The notes under the pieces were generated by a model. It was not told the origin of the DNA and did not search any database. It saw only the letters and a list, made by a program, of their open reading frames with translations. From Microbacterium schleiferi (GTDB lineage: Bacteria; Actinomycetota; Actinomycetes; Actinomycetales; Microbacteriaceae): a stretch of 64,000 nucleotides of DNA. The translations under genes and the position numbers were made by a program. Numbering within the stretch: the stretch's first letter is position 1; every line of letters begins with the position of its first letter. Location of the stretch: NCBI RefSeq assembly GCF_015565955.1, contig NZ_CP064760.1, forward strand, positions 2,356,001 through 2,420,000, written 5' to 3'. Positions 6,948-15,324 of this stretch are shown here, piece by piece.

Positions 6948-9900
6948 CGATCGGCTGCGTGTCACCCTCGGCCACGGGTGCTTCCGTGGTCACCCCGAGG
7001 ATTCCGGCGATGCGCTGCGCGACGCCGCCGGGGTCGCTGTACAGATCGAACGAGTGCACGCGGACGTAGTGCCAGCCCAGGCGCCGCAGGATCTGCGGGC
7101 GCAGGCGCAACGACTCCCGCAGCGACCCGCCGATCGTTTCGGGGTCGCTCTCAGCAACCACGGCCTTGCCCTGGTGGTGGGCGACAAGCGGGAGCAGGCC
7201 ACGGTAGTTCACCTCGACAGCCACGCCCAGGCGTCGCAGCTCCTTCGCGAGCGAGAGCATCAACGGATCGCCGTCATCCTCCTGCCGCGACACCCGAGCA
7301 CGCCGTTCGACATCCCCGAGGATCGACATGAGGGATGCTGCACCGTGAGCCAAACGACGGTCATCGACAGCGCCGGGACGGATGCATGACACGATGACCA
7401 TCGAGCGGCGGGCACGGGTCATTCCGACGGTCAGGAGCCGCTCACCATCGGCGGTCGACAGGTCACCGAAGTCGCTGAGAACCCGTCCGTGGCGAGTGAG
7501 GCCGAAGCCCAACGAGAAGATGACCCGGTCACGGCTCTCGGCCACCGACTCCTCGAGAGTGAGCACCGAGAACGGCTCGGCGGAGTCGCGCGCGACGAAG
7601 TCCGCGACATCCGACCTCCCGGCGAATGCACGGTCAACGGCAGCACGGATGCGGGCAGCATGCTTCGCGCTGGCCGTGATGACCATGAGCGACTCGGACC
7701 CGCGGTTGACGGCGTGCTCGACGACGAGCGTCACGACACGGGCGACCTCGGCATCCGGGCTCTCGACGGCGCCGGACTCGGGATCGGGAACACCGATTCC
7801 GCCCTCGACGTAGTCGACCGAGAGGCTCCCCCGCCCGAGGTAGGACCCCGCCCAGGGCAGAGAGACGATCTCGCCGCCGTAGAACGCTCCGTTGACGAGC
7901 TCCGCGAGATCCTCGCCGCCGGCGCGATAGCTGCGTGTGAGCGTCTCAACGGGCAAAATCTCGGCGAGACGTTCGAAGACGCTCGCGTCGTCGAACGGCT
8001 CCTCGGGCTCGTCCTCACCGCTCGGCGTACCCGCGGCAACGCGGAATGCCGTCGGCTTCTGGGTTACGGGATCGCCGAGCGCCACGATCTGCCGGCCGCG
8101 GCGAATCGCGGGCGACGCCTCGGCCAGGCTCAGGGATGCAGCATCCGAGATGATCACGACATCGAAGACGAGGTCATCCGGGATCGCGGGCACTTCGTAC
8201 GGAGAGGCGAGCCAGACCGGCGCGAGAGAGCGCATGAGTGTCGGCGCCGTCGAGATCACATGGCGCGGCGAGGTGCGGCCATCGCGCAGAGCCTGCTTGA
8301 GCGCGGTGGCTTCGTGGGGTTCGTCGACGATCCCCACACGCCACTGCGTAGCCAGCTGCGCAGCCAGGAGCTGCCCGGATGCCGCCGCGTGCGCTTCGTC
8401 AACCAGACGGAAGTCGCGCTCCAGGCGGTCAACAACGGCGGTGTTGGCTCCCAGGAGCGCCCGGTCACTGCGCAGCAGGTGCTCCAGCGCCGACTGCCAC
8501 CACGCGTACTCCAGCTCACCGGCGACCTGCTGTTCGGGCACGTGCCGCACCGAGAGGTCGAGCAGCAGCGGCTCGAGTCCGAGGGCTGCGAGCTCGCTGC
8601 GGAGGCTCGCGCGCTCCATGAGGTTCTCGAAGACCTCCGACTCGGCCGCGAGCCCTGCGAGGGTGCGGACGAGGGTCTTCACCGGAAGCGCAGACAGCGC
8701 CTGCGAGCCCGATCGCCGGAGGACGGCATCCAGCTCGCTAAGCTCGGCGTCCACCCGTTGCCAGGCCACCGCGACGTCGGCAAGACCGAGGGGGATGTCG
8801 GGAACGACGTTCGCGTCGACATACCGCTGCCACTGCTGACGCTGCTTCTGGATGCGAAGGAGCGCTTCGTACATGTCGCCGACGTGCACTCCGGGGCGCA
8901 CGTACTCGCGCGACAGACGGCGGAGCCGGCGACGGTCGGCGCCACTGAGCGTCGAGGTGTCACGGCGCGGGGCGTGAGCCTGAATCAGGTCGCCGATGGG
9001 ACGTTCGAACACCGTCGGGCTGAAGCGGTCCAGGGAGTCCCGGATGCCCTGCAGGAGCCGCAGGTACTCGCCGAGCTCGCCGATGCTCTCGAACGGGCGC
9101 ATGTGCGTCTGCCCAAGCAGAACGTAGCCCCGCTCCAGCAGGTGAGGAAGGTCCATGCGGTGGAGCTTCCCCGCCAGGGCGTGCGCCGAACGCGCCTGCT
9201 CGGTCGTCGCAAAGCTCACGCCGTACCAGGGAGAGTCCGAGGGGCCGATCCGGAACTCGCCGAGCCGCGCCGCCGATGCCAGCTTTGCCGCGGCATCCTC
9301 TCGACCGCGCGCGAGGCGGACGAGGGTCTCGATATCGAGCCGCGCTGTCGTCGTGGGCGGGTCCTCTCGCTGCGCGAGTACCGACAGCTGGCGCAGGATG
9401 TCGAGCACCGACGTGCCCAGAGCGTCATGCCGGTCAGCCAGCGACGATCGGTAATCACGCAGAACCGTGCGCAGACGCACGAGCGCGTCATCGATCTCGG
9501 AGACCTTGGGGGCGACAGCCTTCTCGTTGCGCCCGATCGCGCGGACGAGATCGCGTTGCAGTTCGCTCGGCGACACGGCAAGACCCGGGAGCCCGACACC
9601 GGCCAGGCGGTGCCGAACCCCGTCGAGGGTCGAGCGGCGCGCACTGACGACGAGCACGCGACGTCCTTCGCGCACGAGTGCGCCCACGGCGTTGATGACA
9701 GTCTGGGTTCCGCCGGTTCCCGGCAGGGTGTGCACCACGACGGACTGGCCCGCGGTGACCCGAGCCAAGACGGCTTCCTGCTCAGCGTCGGCATCCAGCA
9801 ACAGAGTGTCGGCAGCCGGCACACGCTCGTCAGGACCGGGCGTCACGGGAACCGGGCGACGCAGCGTGACGGTCTCGCGATCCGCGGGGTGGCCGGCGAG

Positions 9901-10659
9901 CGCGTTCAAGACCGGGTGGTCCAGGTGCGCGGCGTCACGGACCATGGCCGAGCCGACGTCCACGAACGTCGAGACCACAAGCCGTGGCTTGACCACAAAC
10001 GACGGGATCTGCGCCATGAGCGCGCGCAGGTGATCGATGACCGGCTGCGGCTTGAAGACGCCCTGATCGTAGGCGAGACCCGACAGGGCGTCGCCGTCGA
10101 GTTCGATGCCGAAATGCATCCGCATCGCGCGCAGCAGTTCGGGATTGACCTGGAAGCTGCCGTGGAGCTTCAGTTCGAAGTCGGTGTGATGACGACGGAT
10201 CGCCAGCGGGCGCAGCAGAACAGGGGCGATGCACTCCAGCCCACCGATTCGCCACGACGCGATCCCGACCGCCAGGCGCACCGCATCGATACCTCGGGCC
10301 GTGCGCAACTCGACGTTCTTCGTCGTGATCCGCTCGGCGGCGCGACGGGCAGTGCCGAGGGCCACCTCGTCGCGGAACAGGCCCGACAAGAGCGTCGAGC
10401 GCCCCGTGATGAACTGCGGAAGACTCCCCGGGTGCGCCTTCGTGATCTCGATCCCGGAATCCGGTGTGTCAGAGAAGTGCAGCAGTGCCGAGCGGCCGCC
10501 GAGGTCCGCCGCCTGCGTGCGCAACCTCTGGCGCTCCTCTTCGGCGATGTGCACGATCGTCGCGTCCGTGTCGGCGAGACTCAGATCCGCGGGGTCCACC
10601 GACACCGCACGCATCGCACCATCAGCGCCAAGGATGACGCCACCTTCTGCTCGCACCAC
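6934..10659 (-). CDS. Upf1-like superfamily 1 helicase/ATPase with degenerate Walker motifs
   Basis: 1241 aa, GTG start. The P-loop region (about residue 315) reads HTLPGTGGTQT, where SF1 helicases have GxPGTGKT: the catalytic lysine is glycine. The Walker B region reads FDVVIISDAASLS instead of a DE pair. Other SF1 landmarks survive: GDPVTQKPTAF (motif III region), LTRSYRAGGEDL (motif IV) and LLTVGMTRARRS (motif VI). A central coiled, helical insert spans about 390-760. The C-terminal 120 residues resemble the Vsr/PD-(D/E)xK-like domain that ends many such helicases, again with weak catalytic residues. ATP hydrolysis is doubtful, and a structural or nucleic-acid-binding role is possible. Confidence 0.82.
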   Translation of the reverse strand: MVRAEGGVILGADGAMRAVSVDPADLSLADTDATIVHIAEEERQRLRTQAADLGGRSALLHFSDTPDSGIEITKAHPGSLPQFITGRSTLLSGLFRDEVALGTARRAAERITTKNVELRTARGIDAVRLAVGIASWRIGGLECIAPVLLRPLAIRRHHTDFELKLHGSFQVNPELLRAMRMHFGIELDGDALSGLAYDQGVFKPQPVIDHLRALMAQIPSFVVKPRLVVSTFVDVGSAMVRDAAHLDHPVLNALAGHPADRETVTLRRPVPVTPGPDERVPAADTLLLDADAEQEAVLARVTAGQSVVVHTLPGTGGTQTVINAVGALVREGRRVLVVSARRSTLDGVRHRLAGVGLPGLAVSPSELQRDLVRAIGRNEKAVAPKVSEIDDALVRLRTVLRDYRSSLADRHDALGTSVLDILRQLSVLAQREDPPTTTARLDIETLVRLARGREDAAAKLASAARLGEFRIGPSDSPWYGVSFATTEQARSAHALAGKLHRMDLPHLLERGYVLLGQTHMRPFESIGELGEYLRLLQGIRDSLDRFSPTVFERPIGDLIQAHAPRRDTSTLSGADRRRLRRLSREYVRPGVHVGDMYEALLRIQKQRQQWQRYVDANVVPDIPLGLADVAVAWQRVDAELSELDAVLRRSGSQALSALPVKTLVRTLAGLAAESEVFENLMERASLRSELAALGLEPLLLDLSVRHVPEQQVAGELEYAWWQSALEHLLRSDRALLGANTAVVDRLERDFRLVDEAHAAASGQLLAAQLATQWRVGIVDEPHEATALKQALRDGRTSPRHVISTAPTLMRSLAPVWLASPYEVPAIPDDLVFDVVIISDAASLSLAEASPAIRRGRQIVALGDPVTQKPTAFRVAAGTPSGEDEPEEPFDDASVFERLAEILPVETLTRSYRAGGEDLAELVNGAFYGGEIVSLPWAGSYLGRGSLSVDYVEGGIGVPDPESGAVESPDAEVARVVTLVVEHAVNRGSESLMVITASAKHAARIRAAVDRAFAGRSDVADFVARDSAEPFSVLTLEESVAESRDRVIFSLGFGLTRHGRVLSDFGDLSTADGERLLTVGMTRARRSMVIVSCIRPGAVDDRRLAHGAASLMSILGDVERRARVSRQEDDGDPLMLSLAKELRRLGVAVEVNYRGLLPLVAHHQGKAVVAESDPETIGGSLRESLRLRPQILRRLGWHYVRVHSFDLYSDPGGVAQRIAGILGVTTEAPVAEGDTQPIDVVA

Positions 10660-10671
10660 ACGGTCAGACTA
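10660..10671 (-). promoter_or_regulatory. Putative leaderless promoter of the helicase gene
   Basis: On the reverse strand TAGTCT (10671-10666) is followed by six bases and then the GTG start at 10659, the spacing seen at other leaderless starts here. No good -35 is visible. Confidence 0.4.
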
Positions 10672-10834
10672 GGTTGCGCTCTGGGTACCCCCCGGTAACG
10701 CCCCACGAGTGTTGCAGTATTGCGCGACACGCCGAGTCCGTCAGGGCTTCCTCCCCCGCTGCCCCTATCGCCAGACTGTCCACCGCGGCGATCCCCGCCG
10801 CAGCAGATCCCGCACCGACGAACAGGATGGACAC

Positions 10835-11383
10835 ATGCCTCCTGCATCCGTCGCCTCGACCTATGTTCTGCACCCCACTCCCCTCGGGGACGTCCTCATC
10901 GTGAGCACCCCCGAAGCCGTGATCTCCTGCCACCCCGTGTATGACGATCCGGGCGCCGAACTGGCTGCTCTCACGCACGCATTGGGCATCGAGCCGAAGC
11001 CCGGGCTCACGGATGCCGCACAGCGTCTCTCCGCACAGCTCGACGAGTACTTCACGGGAGACCGGATGGCGTTCGATGTGCCCCTCGATTGGCGGCTGGC
11101 GAGGGGGTTCACGCGCGAGGCCTTGCAGGCGGTGAGCCGGATCCCCTTCGGCGAGACCGCCGGCTACGGTGAGGTCGCGGTCATGGCCGGGCATCCCCGG
11201 GCTGCGCGGGCCGTCGGCACCGCGTGCGCGACGACGCCCTTCTCCCTTGTCGTTCCGGTCCACCGCGTCATCCGAGCCGACGGGTCGATCGGCGACTACG
11301 GCGGCCACCCCGAGACGAAGCGATTCCTCCTCGACCTCGAATCGCGCGCGATCGAGGGAGCCGAGACCGGCCGCGCCGTGTAG
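10835..11383 (+). CDS. Alkyltransferase-like protein, Ogt/MGMT family, catalytic Cys replaced by Val
   Basis: 182 aa from the ATG at 10835 (ribosome-binding site ACAGGA). The C-terminal domain follows the O6-methylguanine-DNA methyltransferase pattern: VSRIPFGETAGYGEVAVMAG, the arginine-finger segment AARAVGTAC and the tail DYGGHPETKRFLLDLE. The active-site motif, normally PCHR, reads PVHR (codons CCG GTC CAC CGC). Without the acceptor cysteine it cannot repair by alkyl transfer. The known family without this cysteine, the alkyltransferase-like proteins, binds O6-alkylguanine and hands it to nucleotide excision repair. That role is inferred here. Confidence 0.88.
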   Translation: MPPASVASTYVLHPTPLGDVLIVSTPEAVISCHPVYDDPGAELAALTHALGIEPKPGLTDAAQRLSAQLDEYFTGDRMAFDVPLDWRLARGFTREALQAVSRIPFGETAGYGEVAVMAGHPRAARAVGTACATTPFSLVVPVHRVIRADGSIGDYGGHPETKRFLLDLESRAIEGAETGRAV

Positions 11384-11398
11384 GCCGGCGCAGCCGAC

Positions 11399-11426
11399 GG
11401 GACCTCCGGTGCACGCCGGAGGTCCC
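11399..11426 (+). terminator. Strong hairpin terminator after the alkyltransferase-like gene
   Basis: GGGACCTCCGG (11399-11409), a six-base loop, and CCGGAGGTCCC (11416-11426) make a perfect 11-bp stem 16 bases after the stop. There is no T run, as is common in high-GC actinobacteria. Confidence 0.75.
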
Positions 11427-11525
11427 GCACTGCGCACGATGCGCGGATGGTAGCCTCGTCGCTACTGGATTCGGCGACAGTGACGTCCTGAACGGAATCG
11501 GTCGTCCCGACACGAGGCGGTCCAC

Positions 11526-12374
11526 GTGGCCCTGGCATCCTCCCCCGATACGGAGCACGATCTGCTTGCACGCGCAGTTGCGCAGCTTCCGCAGGCCACG
11601 AAGTTCCCCGTCGCGTTCGGTGGGCTCACGACCAACGGCCTCTTGCCCGTCACCGCCACCGCGGGCACCCGCACCCGATCTCTTGCCGGACTCGTCGTGC
11701 AACCCGAGCGCGGCCTGGGTGGTCGTTCGCTTGTCGAAAAGCGCGCGCGACTGGCGATCGACTACCGAACGGCGCGTGGAATCACGCACGATTACGATCG
11801 CGCGATTCTCGGCGAAGGAATCTCGACACTTTTCGCGGTACCCGTCATGGTCGACGGCCAAGCTCACGGCGTGCTTTATTGCGGATCCTGGGCCGAATCC
11901 GCCATCGGAGACGTCGTCGCGCGCGCGGCATTCAGCGTTGCTGACTCCCTCGCAACAGAATTGCGCGTACGCCGGGAAATAGACCGCCGCCTGTCGGATA
12001 TAGTCACCCCGTCACCGACCACGCTCGGCAGCGCCGCACGCGAGGAATTGCGAGAGAGCTACGCCGAAATCCGCAGTATTGCCGCGACGGTTTCGGATGA
12101 GGCCCTGAAGCGTCGCCTCGAGGCCATCGAAAGGCGGCTCGCCGCTCTCAGCGGTGACGGATCGGCAACCCCCCTGGAGGTGCGCCTCTCTCCGCGCGAA
12201 ATCGACGTGCTCGCCAGCGTTGCCGTGGGCGCAACAAACGCCGAGGTCGCGGCGTCGCTCGGACTGCGAGACGGCACGGTGAAGTCCTATCTGCAGTCGG
12301 CGATGTCGAAACTTGACGTTTCCACGCGGCATGCGGCAGTGACAAAGGCACGACGCGCGGGAATTCTGCCCTGA
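11526..12374 (+). CDS. GAF-LuxR transcriptional regulator (RamA-like)
   Basis: 282 aa, GTG start. Residues about 10-150 are a GAF-type sensor region (GRSLVEKRARLAIDYRTARG, FAVPVMVDGQAHGVLYCG). A coiled linker is near 170-210. The C-terminal LuxR helix-turn-helix (about 220-280) has LSPREIDVLASVAVGATNAEVAASLGLRDGTVKSYL in outline. Length and domain order equal those of corynebacterial RamA, a regulator of acetate and central carbon genes, and that assignment is by resemblance only. It stands alone between two terminator-like gaps. The codon composition of the middle part is slightly AT-richer than its neighbours. Confidence 0.85.
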   Translation: MALASSPDTEHDLLARAVAQLPQATKFPVAFGGLTTNGLLPVTATAGTRTRSLAGLVVQPERGLGGRSLVEKRARLAIDYRTARGITHDYDRAILGEGISTLFAVPVMVDGQAHGVLYCGSWAESAIGDVVARAAFSVADSLATELRVRREIDRRLSDIVTPSPTTLGSAAREELRESYAEIRSIAATVSDEALKRRLEAIERRLAALSGDGSATPLEVRLSPREIDVLASVAVGATNAEVAASLGLRDGTVKSYLQSAMSKLDVSTRHAAVTKARRAGILP

Positions 12375-12454
12375 ATACCCATTACCGGTCTTGGTGTGGC
12401 ATTAGCGAAACGCCGGCGACGCGGTATTTGTCTCCGCGAATGACGGCGACAAAC

Positions 12455-12475
12455 GCCATAGACTTGACCTATGGC
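12455..12475 (+). promoter_or_regulatory. lsr2 promoter: leaderless start with inverted repeat
   Basis: TAGACT (12459-12464) is six bases before the ATG at 12471, so the mRNA should start at the codon. GCCATAG (12455-12461) and CTATGGC (12469-12475) form a perfect 7-bp inverted repeat spanning the -10 and the start codon, a possible site for autoregulation. Confidence 0.55.
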
Positions 12476-12815
12476 ACGCAAAATCGTTCATCAACTCGTC
12501 GATGACCTCGACGGAACCGTTCTCGAAATCGGCGAGGGAGAAACGCTGACGTTCTCTCTCGACGGAGTCGCCTACGAGATCGACCTCACCGAGACGAACG
12601 CCTCGGCTTTGCGGGATGCGCTGGCCCCGTATGTCGCAGCCGGACGCCGAATCTCGGCATCACAGAGCGCGTCAGCATCAGGACGCAAGCGCCGCCGGTC
12701 CGGGCAGCAGGACTACGGCGCGATCCGCGCGTGGGCCAAGGAGAACGGCTACTCGGTCTCGGAGCGCGGGCGAGTGCCGGCATCCGTGCTCGACGCGTAC
12801 AACGCCGCCAACTGA
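12471..12815 (+). CDS. lsr2: Nucleoid-associated protein Lsr2
   Basis: 114 aa. The N-terminal dimerisation domain begins MARKIVHQLVDDLDG and includes LTFSLDGVAYEIDLT. A flexible basic linker SGRKRRRSGQ leads to the C-terminal DNA-binding domain IRAWAKENGYSVSERGRVP with the RGR minor-groove hook. Lsr2 bridges DNA and silences AT-rich, often foreign, genes in actinobacteria, the counterpart of H-NS. It is monocistronic with a leaderless promoter. Confidence 0.96.
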   Translation: MARKIVHQLVDDLDGTVLEIGEGETLTFSLDGVAYEIDLTETNASALRDALAPYVAAGRRISASQSASASGRKRRRSGQQDYGAIRAWAKENGYSVSERGRVPASVLDAYNAAN

Positions 12816-12843
12816 TCGAGTCGAACGAGGGCGGCGTCACCGA

Positions 12844-15249
12844 TCACCCGCCGGGAAGCAGACCCTGACTCTGAAGCGCCCACTCCAGGTACGGAGCGAT
12901 GTGCTCGGAGTACGGGACGGTGAGGTGCGTCTGGTCGTACTTCGTGGGAATCGTTCCGGCGAAGGCGGGGCAGATCTCTTCCCAGCAACTGAACGGCAGC
13001 GCATCGATGGCGTGATCACCGGTTGCCGCCGCGGCGGCCACCGTGGCTTCCCACATCGCCTTCCACGTGTCGTCGACCGCCGACATGCACGCAGACGGTG
13101 ATGACACCGGTGAGTAGCACGCGCCGAGGTTGACGCCCTGCGGAGGCGGGGCGAGGTAGACGACACGCCCCGCCATCCCGTAGGTGGCGGCTTCGGCCTG
13201 AGCCGCGGCGGCGAGGTCCTGCGCTGACAGGTCTACGCCGGCCGTCGAGCGTCCGAGCGTGAAGGCGTTCGACAGCACGACGAGCGCGGGCTGATCGGCT
13301 GCGATCAGCTGCCGCACGAACTCCTTGCGCTGCTCACAGGCGGCCATGATGCCATCGCCGTCATTCTGCACGAGCACGTCGGTGAATCGGCATCCGTACA
13401 GCCCGACCGTCGTCGCCGCGATCTGCCCGCCGCTGCTATCCGCGAGCGCCCGGAACGCCGGCGCATAGGCCATCGCCGTGGAGTCGCCGACGAGATACAC
13501 GTGGGTCGGCGCATCGCCGCTCCCCCATGTACACGCCGCCGGGTCAGGCGTCACGGTCGGCGAGAAGCAGTCATGCGCGGGGTTCGCTCCGGATGACTGC
13601 GCCATCACCTCGTCGAGCGATGGATGCAGCTCGGGCCAGGCCGTCGCCGTGACTGCTGCAGCAAGCTCTGCCTGCAGCTGCGCTGTCGGGTCTTCCGCCG
13701 GCGCCGGTGCCGTGGGAGCAGCGAGCGCCGGCACCTGAATGAGCGGGCCGGCACCCGAGGTGGCGTGTACCCAGGTTGCCGTTCCCAGCGCGACGGCCAG
13801 CAGACCTGCCGTCGCCAAGAAGATCTGCGCGCCGAACCGTTCACGCCACAGCCGACCGGCAGCGACCTCGCCATCGGTCACCGTCGCATCGTCCGCGGGC
13901 GCGACCGGAACGTCCACGGCCGGCGCGGCAGGGGCGGCGGGAGCAGTCCATGCAATGGGAGCGGCGGACGCTGCGGGGGCGGCCGGGGGAAGCGGACCCC
14001 GTCGACTGTCGGGAAAGTACCGGGTCCCCGGGGTCCATCCCGGCGGCCGCGTCGAGCTCGCAGCGGGGGCTGCGGAGGCCGCACGGGCCGGCGCGGCGGG
14101 CGGCTGGGGCGTCGCCGAGGACCGAGCGGATGCTCCCCGATCTGGCGCTGCCGGCGTCCGAGCACCCAGCCACGGCGCGTACCGCAACGGCTGCTCAACG
14201 ATGAAGTACGAGGCGAGACTGAGCACGGCAATGGCCGCAAGCACGATCCACAACCGCTGATCGGAGGCGGGGAGCAGGGTTGCGGCGAAGACGATGACCG
14301 GGAAGTGCCACAGGTACAGCGAGTACGACATGTCGCCGACGAAGACACTGACGGGGTTGCTGAGAGGGAAAAGGTGTCGCTGCCTCGGATCCCCTGCCAC
14401 GCCCCCGGCAAGCACGAGACAGGTCGCCGCAACCGGCAGCGCGGCCCACGGCGCGGGGAAGCCGGGCTCGGTCGGCTCGATGATCACGAGCGCGGAGACA
14501 GCACCGGCAAGTCCCACCCAGCTCAGCGTGATTCCCACCGCCCGAGGAATGCGGGCAAGCACCGGGACCGCTGCGGCCAGGAGCGCCCCGGCCGCGAGCT
14601 CCCAGGCCCGCGTCAGCGTGGAGAAGTAGGCGACGGTGGGCTGCGCCCCGGTCTGCGTCAGCGCCCACGCGAAGGATGCCGCAACAACCGCTCCCGCCGC
14701 GACCGCCACGACGATCCGGATGACCCCGCGTCGGCGCGCTGCGATGGGCACCAGCAGCGCGAGAATAACGAGCAGGCCCGGCCAGGCGAGGTAGAACTGT
14801 TCCTCGACCGAGAGTGACCAGAAGTTCTGCAGCGGTGAGACGGCATCGGCGGCGTGGAAGTAGTCCGTGCCCTGAGCCGCGAAGTGCCAGTTCGAGACGA
14901 ACAGCGCCGCGCTGACGGCATCCCACAGCGTCTGGTCGGCCCGGACCGTATTGAACAGCAGGAACGCGGCACCCACGACCGCGCCGAGGGTGACGAGAGC
15001 AGCGGGAAGGATGCGACGTGCGCGACGCGCATAGAAGCCGCCGAGCGACACGCGGCCCCGACGGCGCAACTCGGCGAGCAGCATCCCCGTGATGAGAAAG
15101 CCGGAAATCACGAAGAAGATGTCGACCCCGACGAATCCTCCGGCGGGCCACCCCACGGCATGCGCGCCGACGACCGCCAGGACGGCAAGAGCGCGCAGGC
15201 CCTGGATGTCGCGGCGAGGCGCAGGGTGAGGGGAAGGATCGGGAGTCAT
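12844..15249 (-). CDS. OafA/YrhL-type membrane acyltransferase with C-terminal SGNH domain
   Basis: 801 aa. Residues about 10-370 are the acyltransferase-3 fold with ten membrane helices. It opens with RRDIQGLRALAVLAVVGAHA, the catalytic histidine lying in VVGAHA, followed by GGFVGVDIFFVISGFLITG. A Pro/Ala-rich linker (about 375-470) and one more helix precede the extracytoplasmic SGNH domain, which carries the serine block VYLVGDSTAMAYAPA near residue 585. Such fusions O-acetylate cell-envelope glycans. The substrate is unknown. It is single on its strand, convergent with lsr2. Confidence 0.92.
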   Translation of the reverse strand: MTPDPSPHPAPRRDIQGLRALAVLAVVGAHAVGWPAGGFVGVDIFFVISGFLITGMLLAELRRRGRVSLGGFYARRARRILPAALVTLGAVVGAAFLLFNTVRADQTLWDAVSAALFVSNWHFAAQGTDYFHAADAVSPLQNFWSLSVEEQFYLAWPGLLVILALLVPIAARRRGVIRIVVAVAAGAVVAASFAWALTQTGAQPTVAYFSTLTRAWELAAGALLAAAVPVLARIPRAVGITLSWVGLAGAVSALVIIEPTEPGFPAPWAALPVAATCLVLAGGVAGDPRQRHLFPLSNPVSVFVGDMSYSLYLWHFPVIVFAATLLPASDQRLWIVLAAIAVLSLASYFIVEQPLRYAPWLGARTPAAPDRGASARSSATPQPPAAPARAASAAPAASSTRPPGWTPGTRYFPDSRRGPLPPAAPAASAAPIAWTAPAAPAAPAVDVPVAPADDATVTDGEVAAGRLWRERFGAQIFLATAGLLAVALGTATWVHATSGAGPLIQVPALAAPTAPAPAEDPTAQLQAELAAAVTATAWPELHPSLDEVMAQSSGANPAHDCFSPTVTPDPAACTWGSGDAPTHVYLVGDSTAMAYAPAFRALADSSGGQIAATTVGLYGCRFTDVLVQNDGDGIMAACEQRKEFVRQLIAADQPALVVLSNAFTLGRSTAGVDLSAQDLAAAAQAEAATYGMAGRVVYLAPPPQGVNLGACYSPVSSPSACMSAVDDTWKAMWEATVAAAAATGDHAIDALPFSCWEEICPAFAGTIPTKYDQTHLTVPYSEHIAPYLEWALQSQGLLPGG

Positions 15250-15324
15250 GGCGAGGCCGCCGACAATTCTATGGGAGCGCTTCCGGCCAACGCGAAAGAC
15301 AGCCGGGACTTCTCTGAGTGTCAG

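Noticed and set aside
7489..10698. A 1069-codon plus-strand ORF opposite the helicase gene
   Set aside because: It is the antisense shadow of the helicase: composition is driven by the codon bias of the true gene, it has no family motifs and no ribosome-binding site.
13624..14817. Long Arg/Gly-rich plus-strand ORF opposite the acyltransferase
   Set aside because: Antisense shadow of a GC-rich membrane protein gene; low-complexity Arg/Gly/Pro composition and no start signal.
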